Assembly: GCA_000433115.1 (NCBI GenBank)
Contig: FR892200.1
Span: forward strand, 27,173-41,824
Direction of reading: 5' to 3'
From: Ruminococcus sp. CAG:382
Lineage (GTDB): Bacteria; Bacillota; Clostridia; Oscillospirales; CAG-382
DNA: 14,652 nt
The position numbers and the translations under genes are program-made. Below, piece after piece: positions 6,851 through 13,614 of the stretch. Numbering within the stretch: the stretch's first letter is position 1; each line of letters starts with the position of its first letter. The notes under the pieces were generated by a model. The model was not told the origin of the DNA, ran no database searches, and worked only from the letters and a program-made list of their open reading frames with translations.

Positions 6851-7695
6851 TCGGATAATTTCCTTTCAGCACGTTCAAATGCGTCCTCACTTCCGAGACG
6901 TGCTATGTTGTATATCAGATTGCCGTAGCCGCATTCCTCGCAGAGCGCAAAAGCGCGGCACAGCGCCGTCATGCTGTCACGCAATGTCAGATGAACCGTA
7001 TCAGCTGCCGAGACGGTTTTTGCGGCAGAGCCGAATTCTGCATTCAGGCAGTTGTATTCACCGTTTTTCTCGTCATCAATGCAATCCTCAAAAGCGTCGA
7101 TGAGATAAATATATCTTCCGAGATGGTATCCGCATTCGTGGAGTATACGGTACTGAGTTCCGTCGATACCCTCAGCACAAAAATCCGCAACCAACGAAGC
7201 AAACGGCTCGGCAGCTTCATCGACAGTACAGCTTCCGTCCGCTTCAAGCGCAGAAAGACGTGCAAGATGCTTTGACGCTATCATTGTGAGAGATGGATAC
7301 AGCTTTTCGGCACGACGTTTCATTAGCTTCAGATATGGCAATGCGAGACGCTTCAAAAAACGCTTCAAGCCCTTTGAATCTTTTACGTCGTCAATAAATT
7401 TTTCAAATGTCAGTATGGCAAACGCAGCGCAGGAATACGTCACACATTCGTTCTTCACAAGCACATTCCGCTTTGCGACATGAAAGGGGCAACGTTTTTT
7501 TGCGGTTTCAGGCTTGACACCTGTCACCGCCATGCGCAGCAGACAGAGGAACACGAAATCGTCATTCAGGAGAAAGCGCGTCAGGCGTGACACCTCCCTG
7601 CCGCCTTCAATGCAAAGGCCGCAATACGCGGATTTATAAAGTTCGTATTCCTTCACGAGAAGCTCACAGGCTCTCGGCTTCACATAGCCGAACAA
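6847..7695 (-). CDS. DUF5685-like protein of unknown function, first gene of the leftward operon
   Basis: I recognise this 282-residue protein as the family I know as DUF5685, from the MFGYVKP N-terminus, the YKSAYCGLC segment and the general pattern; the function is not known. Visible features are C25-x-x-C28, further cysteines (C69, C84, C89), and two acidic motifs: IDDVKD (101-106) and IDAFEDCIDDEKNGEYN (199-215). The remainder looks all-helical with no signal peptide or clear membrane segment. Spaced Asp-rich motifs about 100 residues apart in an alpha-helical protein recall class I isoprenoid synthases, but that is only a resemblance. The start is TTG at 7695, chosen from AGGGAGG 8 nt upstream and the family N-terminus. 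The stop overlaps the J-domain gene start (ATGA), so the two are probably made together. Confidence 0.82.
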   Translation of the reverse strand: MFGYVKPRACELLVKEYELYKSAYCGLCIEGGREVSRLTRFLLNDDFVFLCLLRMAVTGVKPETAKKRCPFHVAKRNVLVKNECVTYSCAAFAILTFEKFIDDVKDSKGLKRFLKRLALPYLKLMKRRAEKLYPSLTMIASKHLARLSALEADGSCTVDEAAEPFASLVADFCAEGIDGTQYRILHECGYHLGRYIYLIDAFEDCIDDEKNGEYNCLNAEFGSAAKTVSAADTVHLTLRDSMTALCRAFALCEECGYGNLIYNIARLGSEDAFERAERKLSE

Positions 7696-7703
7696 ACGAT
7701 ACG

Positions 7704-7710
7704 CCTCCCT
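7704..7710 (-). promoter_or_regulatory. Ribosome binding site AGGGAGG deciding the TTG start of the DUF5685-like gene
   Basis: AGGGAGG on the minus strand is 8 nt before TTG 7695. There is no ATG at the family N-terminus, so this strong site is the main support for a TTG start. Confidence 0.8.
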
Positions 7711-7731
7711 TTTACCCTACTGTATCATGTT

Positions 7732-7760
7732 ATTATAGCACGGCAACATTAAAAACGCAA
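7732..7760 (-). promoter_or_regulatory. Probable SigA promoter of the leftward operon (extended -10)
   Basis: On the minus strand a perfect TATAAT (7732-7737) is preceded by TGC, giving an extended -10 element. TTGCGT (7755-7760) stands 17 bp upstream as a weak -35 (TTG conserved only). Transcription would begin near 7725, leaving a leader of about 30 nt before the TTG start. All nine leftward genes follow with gaps of 50 bp or less, so this may drive the entire set. Confidence 0.72.
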
Positions 7761-7902
7761 GGTTTTTTCGTGAATTATTTTCATATTGCAAGCTGAATAA
7801 TTATTGTATGAAAAAAGTTTTTTCGCAAAAAAGAGGAATCCGGTTTTTCTGTGCGTATATTATATTGTTAATGTATCTGTGTATACCCTTATCAGGCTTT
7901 TT

Positions 7903-7910
7903 GAGAGGAG
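7903..7910 (+). promoter_or_regulatory. Ribosome binding site GAGAGGAG fixing the dgt start
   Basis: GAGAGGAG ends 8 nt before the ATG at 7919. The alternative ATG at 7808 has no such site, so the shorter product is preferred. Confidence 0.8.
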
Positions 7911-7918
7911 TTTACGGC

Positions 7919-8902
7919 ATGAAAGAGCTGACTTACCGCATAGAGCGTGAATATCTCCGCCCCGAAGCGTTTCTTTCTGAAAACACCCGCGGCAGACTGA
8001 AGCCCGTTGAACCCTGCCCCATACGAACGCCGTTTCAGCGCGATCGTGACAGAATCATTCATTCGAAATCCTTCCGCCGTCTCATGCATAAAATGCAGGT
8101 GTTTCTTGCACCTGAAGGGGATCACTACCGCACGCGCCTGACGCATACACTTGAGGTCGCGCAGATCGCACGCACGATCGCTCGTTCCATGCGCCTGAAT
8201 GAAGATCTCGTCGAAGCGGCTGCTCTCGGGCATGACCTCGGACATACACCATTCGGTCATTCGGGCGAACGAGTTCTGAATCAGCTCTGCACATCGGGAT
8301 TCAGGCACAACGAACAGAGCCTTCGCGTTGCCGACAAGCTGGAAAATCTGAACCTCACATATGAAGTCAGGGACGGTATGCTTCACCATACCGGAGCGGC
8401 AAAAGCCGAAACTCTTGAAGGACAGCTGATACGTTTTGCCGACCGCATCGCATACATAAATCACGACATAGACGACGCGATACGTGCAGGAATCCTTACG
8501 ATCGACGCCCTGCCCTCGGAATGCACGGATATACTCGGCAAAACACACAGCGAGCGTATTTCGTCAATGGTCAACGCCGTGATAGATCACGACGCGAGAG
8601 ACGGAATCGGTATGAACGAGCCGTATCTCACCGCCATGGAGGCGCTCAGGACATTTCTGTTTGACAGAGTATACTTCGGCTCGGAGGCAAAGAGCGAGGA
8701 CGGCAAGGTCAGTGACATGCTGACGCACATTTACGAATATTACGCAAAACAGCCCGACAGATTACCGGAGGAATACCGCAGGAATATTGCCGAAGACGGG
8801 CTTTCACGCTCGGTATGCGATTACATCGCGTGCATGACCGACCGGTATGCGTTGGCACTTTATGAGGAGCTGTTCGTGCCGCGTGTATGGCAGCTCAAGT
8901 AA
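7919..8902 (+). CDS. dgt: dGTP triphosphohydrolase-like HD-domain protein
   Basis: Dgt-type enzymes hydrolyse dNTPs, classically dGTP, to the nucleoside and triphosphate, adjusting dNTP pools. The 327 residues contain the family signature RTPFQRDRDRIIHSKSFRRL (36-55) and the HD-domain metal ligands: H76 in RTRLTHTLEVAQI, H105-D106 in ALGHDLGHTPFGH, and D175 in RFADRIAYINHDIDDAIRAG. FRHNEQS (128-134) is also typical. The start at 7919 is set by GAGAGGAG and the family N-terminus; the open frame continues 37 codons upstream. True substrate preference within the family varies, so dGTP specificity is presumed. It stands 6 bp before dnaG as the first gene of the rightward operon. I recall dgt-dnaG-rpoD as a recurrent clostridial order. 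Confidence 0.92.
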   Translation: MKELTYRIEREYLRPEAFLSENTRGRLKPVEPCPIRTPFQRDRDRIIHSKSFRRLMHKMQVFLAPEGDHYRTRLTHTLEVAQIARTIARSMRLNEDLVEAAALGHDLGHTPFGHSGERVLNQLCTSGFRHNEQSLRVADKLENLNLTYEVRDGMLHHTGAAKAETLEGQLIRFADRIAYINHDIDDAIRAGILTIDALPSECTDILGKTHSERISSMVNAVIDHDARDGIGMNEPYLTAMEALRTFLFDRVYFGSEAKSEDGKVSDMLTHIYEYYAKQPDRLPEEYRRNIAEDGLSRSVCDYIACMTDRYALALYEELFVPRVWQLK

Positions 8903-8908
8903 GAGAAA

Positions 8909-10699
8909 ATGAGGTTTTCACAACAATTTATTGACGAAATAAAGGACAGGAATCCGATCGAAGAGGTTGTCAGCCGATATGTACCGCTGAAACGCGCGGG
9001 CAGCAACCTTGTTGGCATCTGTCCGTTCCACAACGAAAAATCACCGTCCTTCACTGTGTTTCCGGCAACGAAAAGCTATTACTGCTTCGGTTGCGGTGCC
9101 GGCGGAGATATATTCGGCTTTGTTATGCAGACGGAAGGGCTTGACTATCCTTCGGCAGTCGAAACGCTTGCCGAAAGAGCGGGGATCCCGATTGAGCAGG
9201 ATCCGGCACAGGAAGAGTATACAAGAAAGCCGTCGGTCAGCCGCGAGCGCGTCATAGAAGTGACAAAAGCGGCGGGACGCTTCTTTTACGCCTGCCTTTA
9301 TTCGGATATCGGCGAAAATGCACGTGCATACCTCGAAAAGCGCAAGATCACACCGGTCACAATAAAACGATTCGGAATCGGATATTCGCCTGACGGCTGG
9401 AGCAGCCTTTACGACCATCTGCGTTCCAAGGGCTTTTCAGACGAAGAAATGAAAACGGCGTTTCTCATAGGCATATCCAAAAACGGCAGACCGTTCGATA
9501 TGTTCCGGAACCGCATCATGTTCCCCGTTTTTGACATAAACGGCGATTGCGTCGCATTTTCGGGACGCAGACTTAATGAACAGGACGAAAGAAAGTATAT
9601 CAACACATCAGACACGCCGGCATTCAAGAAAAGCAAGGTGCTGTTCGGCATGAACATTGCAAAGCAAAACAACGACGGAACGCTGATAATGTGCGAGGGG
9701 GCGGTCGATGCAATAGCATTGCAGCAGGCGGGTTTTTCAAATGCGGTAGCAACGCTTGGCACTGCCATAACGTCGGAGCATGCCCGTATGATATCACGCT
9801 TTGTCAAGACCGTGTTTCTTGCATACGATATCGACAAGGCGGGGCGTAACGCGACCGACAAGGCGATACGCCTGCTGAATGAGGTTGGCGTTTCAGCGAA
9901 AATAATCGATCTCGGGAACGAGACAAAGGATCCCGACGAATTCATCAAAAAATTCGGCGCAGAAGCATTCAGGCGCAGGCTCAAAGGCTCTTCCGGGCAG
10001 GTTGACTACGCCATTGACCGCATAATCTCCCAAAACGACATATCGACGCCCGACGGTAAACTTCAGGCGGCATCTGCCCTGTATGCTTACATCGGCGGGA
10101 TATGGGACAGGACGGAACGCGAAGTTTACGCCAGAAGAGCTGCAGAAAAGCTGGATCTCCCCGCGAAAATCGTAACCGAAGAGGTTGAGATCCGGTTCAG
10201 GCGCACGGAGCATAAGCAGAAAACGGAAAAGATCAAAAGCGAGCTCCGCGAAGCTGAGGGCTACGGCGACAAAGTCAACCGCGACAAAATACGTTTTTCC
10301 TCGGCTGCCGCAATGGAAGAGCGACTGCTCGGTATTCTGATGAACCGTCCGGACATCGCAAAGGAAATCGCGTCGGAGATTACGCCGGAACTGTTTGCGA
10401 CGGGATTCGACAGAAAAATATATGAAATGTTCCGCGACGATTTTGTAAGCGGAAACGAAGTTACAATTTCAAAAAACGGAGAGCTTTCACCCGATGAAGC
10501 CGGAGCGGTCGCGCGTATGATCGCAAAACGCGCCAAGCTGACGGGCAATACCGTTAATGAGGCGAGAGCGCTTATTGCCGCTCTGAAGCAGGAGGAGCAA
10601 AAACGCCTTGCCGATGCGATGATAAAAGCCGACCCCATAAACGGGCTCACCGATTACATAAATTCACTCAGACAAAACAAAGCCGATCGGAAGGAATAA
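8909..10699 (+). CDS. dnaG: DNA primase
   Basis: DnaG makes the RNA primers for lagging-strand synthesis and works with the replicative helicase. The 596 residues show the N-terminal CHC2 zinc ribbon (C38, H41, C59, C62 in CPFHNEKSPSF...YYCFGCGAGGD) and the catalytic core. The core ends in the TOPRIM fold with E263 (CEGAVDAIALQQAG) and D307/D309 (AYDIDKAGRNA), the Mg2+ ligands, followed by KDPDEFIKKFG. The C-terminal part (about 440-596) is the poorly conserved helicase-binding domain and looks helical. Length is normal. It begins 6 bp after dgt with only a weak AAGAGA upstream, so translation is probably coupled, and it ends 6 bp before rpoD, the conserved dnaG-rpoD pairing. Confidence 0.97.
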   Translation: MRFSQQFIDEIKDRNPIEEVVSRYVPLKRAGSNLVGICPFHNEKSPSFTVFPATKSYYCFGCGAGGDIFGFVMQTEGLDYPSAVETLAERAGIPIEQDPAQEEYTRKPSVSRERVIEVTKAAGRFFYACLYSDIGENARAYLEKRKITPVTIKRFGIGYSPDGWSSLYDHLRSKGFSDEEMKTAFLIGISKNGRPFDMFRNRIMFPVFDINGDCVAFSGRRLNEQDERKYINTSDTPAFKKSKVLFGMNIAKQNNDGTLIMCEGAVDAIALQQAGFSNAVATLGTAITSEHARMISRFVKTVFLAYDIDKAGRNATDKAIRLLNEVGVSAKIIDLGNETKDPDEFIKKFGAEAFRRRLKGSSGQVDYAIDRIISQNDISTPDGKLQAASALYAYIGGIWDRTEREVYARRAAEKLDLPAKIVTEEVEIRFRRTEHKQKTEKIKSELREAEGYGDKVNRDKIRFSSAAAMEERLLGILMNRPDIAKEIASEITPELFATGFDRKIYEMFRDDFVSGNEVTISKNGELSPDEAGAVARMIAKRAKLTGNTVNEARALIAALKQEEQKRLADAMIKADPINGLTDYINSLRQNKADRKE

Positions 10700-10705
10700 A
10701 TCAAA

Positions 10706-11869
10706 ATGCCAAAGAAAAAAGAAATGACACCCGAACAGACCGATAATACCGCGGCAGTTGCTGCGGCACCGTCGGACGATTTCCAGAGCGAACTGATCGA
10801 ACGCAGCAAAATGAAGGGCACGATCACCGCAGCGGAGGTCCTTGACATCATCGATGACGGGGACTGCCCGGTGGACAAGCTGTTCAAAGCATACGAAACA
10901 CTTGAATCGTCGGGTATCGAAGTAACAAACGATCTTGACAACACAGTCTTCGACATACCGGAGGACGAGATCTCCGAACTTGAGGAGGAGATCGACGAAA
11001 ATCCCGAGGAAGTCGTCTCGTTCCTTGCACAGGAGGGCGTATCCATCGACGACCCGGTCAGGATGTATCTCAAGGAGATAGGCAAGGTTCCGCTGCTTTC
11101 CGCCGAAAAGGAGCTTGAGCTTGCCGAAAAAATGTCGCGGGGTGACGTCGCCGCAAAAAAGCAGCTCGTTGAAGCCAACCTGCGCCTCGTTGTCAGTATA
11201 GCAAAAAGATACGTCAACCGCGGTATGTTCTTCCTTGACCTCATTCAGGAGGGTAACCTCGGTCTTCTCAAAGCCGTTGACAAATTCGACTACGGCAAGG
11301 GATATAAATTCTCCACATATGCAACATGGTGGATACGGCAGGCAATTACCCGTGCCATTGCCGACCAGGCACGCACGATACGCATACCTGTCCATATGGT
11401 GGAAACCATCAATAAAGTTCTTCGTGTTTCGCGTCAGTTGCTTCAGGAGCTGGGGCGCGAGCCTACCGACGAGGAGATTGCAAAGGAAATGAATCTGCCT
11501 GTTGAAAAGGTGCGCGAGATCCTTAAAATCGCACAGGAGCCCGTTTCTCTTGAAATGCCTATCGGCGAAGAGGAAGACAGCCATCTCGGCGATTTCATTG
11601 CGGATGACAACGCTCCCGCACCTCAGGAGGCTGCATCATACAGTATGCTGCGCGAACAGCTTCTTGAAGTGCTTCACACTCTCACACCGCGCGAAGAAAA
11701 TGTTCTGAAGCTTCGCTTCGGTCTCGAGGACGGTCGTCCCAAGACGCTTGAGGAAGTCGGCAAGGTGTTCAACATCACGCGTGAACGCATACGCCAGATC
11801 GAAGCAAAAGCGCTCCGAAAACTGCGCCATCCCAGCCGCTCCAAGCGTCTGAAGGATTATCTTGAATAA
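10706..11869 (+). CDS. rpoD: Primary sigma factor of RNA polymerase (RpoD/SigA)
   Basis: This is the housekeeping sigma factor that directs RNA polymerase to -10/-35 promoters. The 387 residues (close to B. subtilis SigA) comprise an acidic N-terminal region 1.1-like part (about 25-110), region 1.2 (DDPVRMYLKEIGKVPLL), and region 2 with LDLIQEGNLGLLKAVDKFDY and GYKFSTYATWWIRQAITRAI (199-218) for promoter melting. Region 3 has RIPVHMVETINK. Region 4 has LTPREENVLKLRFGLEDG and the helix-turn-helix ending ITRERIRQIEAKALRKLRHP (357-376) for the -35. The RGMFF in region 2 replaces the usual RGMLF. AAGGA lies about 10 nt before the ATG, 6 bp after dnaG. The near-consensus TATAAT seen upstream of the leftward operon agrees with such a sigma. 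Confidence 0.98.
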   Translation: MPKKKEMTPEQTDNTAAVAAAPSDDFQSELIERSKMKGTITAAEVLDIIDDGDCPVDKLFKAYETLESSGIEVTNDLDNTVFDIPEDEISELEEEIDENPEEVVSFLAQEGVSIDDPVRMYLKEIGKVPLLSAEKELELAEKMSRGDVAAKKQLVEANLRLVVSIAKRYVNRGMFFLDLIQEGNLGLLKAVDKFDYGKGYKFSTYATWWIRQAITRAIADQARTIRIPVHMVETINKVLRVSRQLLQELGREPTDEEIAKEMNLPVEKVREILKIAQEPVSLEMPIGEEEDSHLGDFIADDNAPAPQEAASYSMLREQLLEVLHTLTPREENVLKLRFGLEDGRPKTLEEVGKVFNITRERIRQIEAKALRKLRHPSRSKRLKDYLE

Positions 11870-11885
11870 AACATTGGGGAAAAAT

Positions 11886-12551
11886 ATGATTGTATTGATT
11901 ATCGGAGCGATGGAAAATGAGGTTGAAGCGCTCATTTCATCGTTCGGTGCAAAATCTTCGGACGGCAACGCGTTTTCCGTCGATAAAGGCGGAAACAGAA
12001 TCGTTATTGCAAAATCCGGTGTCGGTAAGGTGAATGCCGCCGCTGCAACACAAAAGCTCATAGACACATACAAGCCCGACCGCATTATAAACACCGGTGT
12101 CGCGGGCGGTGTGGCAAACGACATTGAACTCGGAGAAATCGTAATCGCCTCAAAGCTGGCGTATCACGACTTTCACCCGCTTGAGATACTTGAACGCAAT
12201 CCGCCGTTTTCAAGACTGTTTACTGCAGATGAAACGCTTGTTTCGCTTGCCGAGCGAGCCTGTGAAGCACTCGGTGCGAAATACCGTACCGGTGTTGTCG
12301 TTTCCGGCGACTGTTTTGTCAATGACAACGATGTGAAAAGACGTCTGAGAGAAGAATTCACGGCTGAATGCACCGAAATGGAGGGCGCAGCGGTCGCACA
12401 TGTCTGCCTGATAAACGACGTTCCGTTTGCCGTGATACGTGCAGTATGCGATTTTGCGAACGCATCGGCAGAACTTATCAATGATTTTGAGCAGACTGCG
12501 GCTCATCACGCCGCGTCGATCACACAATATATCATCAATAATATTAAATAA
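11886..12551 (+). CDS. mtnN: 5'-methylthioadenosine/S-adenosylhomocysteine nucleosidase-like protein
   Basis: MtnN cleaves the glycosidic bond of methylthioadenosine and S-adenosylhomocysteine, clearing inhibitory products of SAM reactions. The 221 residues (family ~230) start MIVLIIGAMENEVEAL, with the catalytic acid Glu12, continue with NTGVAGGVANDIELGEIVIAS (69-89), EMEGAA (164-169, ribose-binding Glu) and IRAVCDFAN with catalytic Asp189. The segment after YHDFH, usually YHDVDVTxFGY in known MtnN, reads HPLEILERNPPF, so the alkylthio pocket differs and the exact substrate is less sure. The frame is open back to a TTG at 11862 overlapping rpoD, but the ATG at 11886 gives the family N-terminus; its GGGGA site is weak. 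It sits between rpoD and pheS with short gaps. Confidence 0.87.
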   Translation: MIVLIIGAMENEVEALISSFGAKSSDGNAFSVDKGGNRIVIAKSGVGKVNAAAATQKLIDTYKPDRIINTGVAGGVANDIELGEIVIASKLAYHDFHPLEILERNPPFSRLFTADETLVSLAERACEALGAKYRTGVVVSGDCFVNDNDVKRRLREEFTAECTEMEGAAVAHVCLINDVPFAVIRAVCDFANASAELINDFEQTAAHHAASITQYIINNIK

Positions 12552-12561
12552 GGAATACATC

Positions 12562-13581
12562 ATGCTTAACAAACTGAAAGAAATCGAAGCAAATGCGGCA
12601 GCCGCCATTGCCGCGATGAAGGATGGTACGGCGCTTGAAGCCGCACGTGTCAAATATCTCGGCAAAAAGGGCGAGCTTACCGCAATCCTCAGAGGCATGG
12701 GCAGCCTTTCCGCAGATGAACGTCCCGTCATCGGCGCTGCTGCCAATGTCATACGTCAGAATATCGAAGCTGCAATAGAAAAAAAGGAAGCCGAGCTGAA
12801 GGAGCAGTTCATGAACACCCGCCTTGCTTCCGAAAAAATCGACGTAACACTTCCCGCAAAGGAAAAGCACATCGGTGTGCTCCATCCTCTGCGACAGACC
12901 GAAAACCAGATGAGAGAAATATTCATCGGTATGGGTTTTGATATTGTAGAAGGTCCCGAGGTGGAAAGCACACATAACAATTTCGACGCACTGAACGCTC
13001 CCGCCGACCACCCGTCACGCGATGAAACGGACACATTCTATCTCAGCGACGATGTCGTTCTCCGTACCCAGACATCTCCGGTTCAGATAAGAGCAATGCA
13101 AACCCGCCGTCCTCCGATACGCATCATATCTCCCGGCAGAGTTTATCGCTGCGACCCCGCGGACGCAACTCATTCACCCATGTTCCATCAGCTTGAAGGT
13201 CTTGTCATCGACAAACATATCACGCTCTGCGATCTTAAAGGCACGCTTGATCAGTTTGCGCGTTCCATGTTCGGCGAAGGAACAAAGACACGTTTCCGTC
13301 CCCACAACTTCCCTTTCACAGAACCTTCGGTTGAAGTCGACTTCTCATGCTTCGTATGCGGCGGCAAGGGCTGTCGTCTCTGCAAAGGTGAAGGATGGAT
13401 CGAAATGCTGGGTGCGGGCATGGTGCATCCCAACGTGCTTGCCGGCTGTGATATCGACCCGGATGTATACAGCGGATTCGCGTTCGGCGTAGGTATCGAA
13501 CGAGTCTGTATGCGTAAATACGGCATTGACGACCTCAGACTGCTTTACGAAAACGATGTACGTTTCCTTGAGCAGTTCTAA
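12562..13581 (+). CDS. pheS: Phenylalanyl-tRNA synthetase alpha subunit
   Basis: PheS is the catalytic subunit of the (alpha-beta)2 enzyme that charges tRNA-Phe. The 339 residues have an N-terminal coiled-coil (about 1-90) that contacts tRNA, then class II motifs: HPLRQTENQMREIFIGMGF (108-126), HPSRDETDTFY (150-160), motif 2 GRVYRCDPADATHSPMFHQL (192-211) and motif 3 around GFAFGVGIERVCMRKYGIDD (305-324). A cysteine-rich insert, C263-x2-C266-x4-C271-x2-C274, lies before WIEMLGAGMVHPNVL; Firmicutes PheS commonly has this and it may bind zinc. The ATG at 12562 follows AAGGA and starts 10 bp after mtnN; the open frame from 12439 overlaps mtnN and is rejected as start. No T-box leader can fit in the gap. 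Confidence 0.97.
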   Translation: MLNKLKEIEANAAAAIAAMKDGTALEAARVKYLGKKGELTAILRGMGSLSADERPVIGAAANVIRQNIEAAIEKKEAELKEQFMNTRLASEKIDVTLPAKEKHIGVLHPLRQTENQMREIFIGMGFDIVEGPEVESTHNNFDALNAPADHPSRDETDTFYLSDDVVLRTQTSPVQIRAMQTRRPPIRIISPGRVYRCDPADATHSPMFHQLEGLVIDKHITLCDLKGTLDQFARSMFGEGTKTRFRPHNFPFTEPSVEVDFSCFVCGGKGCRLCKGEGWIEMLGAGMVHPNVLAGCDIDPDVYSGFAFGVGIERVCMRKYGIDDLRLLYENDVRFLEQF

Positions 13582-13614
13582 AATCACGAAATTTTGTAAA
13601 GGACATATATATCA

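Larger units (their letters stand above)
7696..7918. other. Divergent intergenic spacer between the two operons
   Basis: This 223-bp AT-rich spacer is the only sizeable gap in the window. It holds the leftward promoter at 7732-7760. For the rightward operon I see only -10-like TATATT/TATTAT sequences (7856-7866) without a good -35 at the right distance, so that promoter is not located. A short perfect palindrome GAAAAAAGTTTTTTC lies at 7810-7824; it could be a protein site or simply poly-A/poly-T chance. No RNA gene or terminator is evident. The plus frame from 7808 is open into dgt and would add a hydrophobic leader, treated as non-coding here. Confidence 0.6.

Noticed and set aside
10664..11584. 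Minus-strand open frame (306 codons) opposite rpoD
   Set aside because: It lies over the strongly conserved sigma factor, has low-complexity translation and no promoter or ribosome binding support.
12439..12561. N-terminal extension of the pheS frame overlapping mtnN
   Set aside because: PheS aligns from MLNKLKEIEA at 12562, which has its own AAGGA site; the extension lies over conserved mtnN codons.
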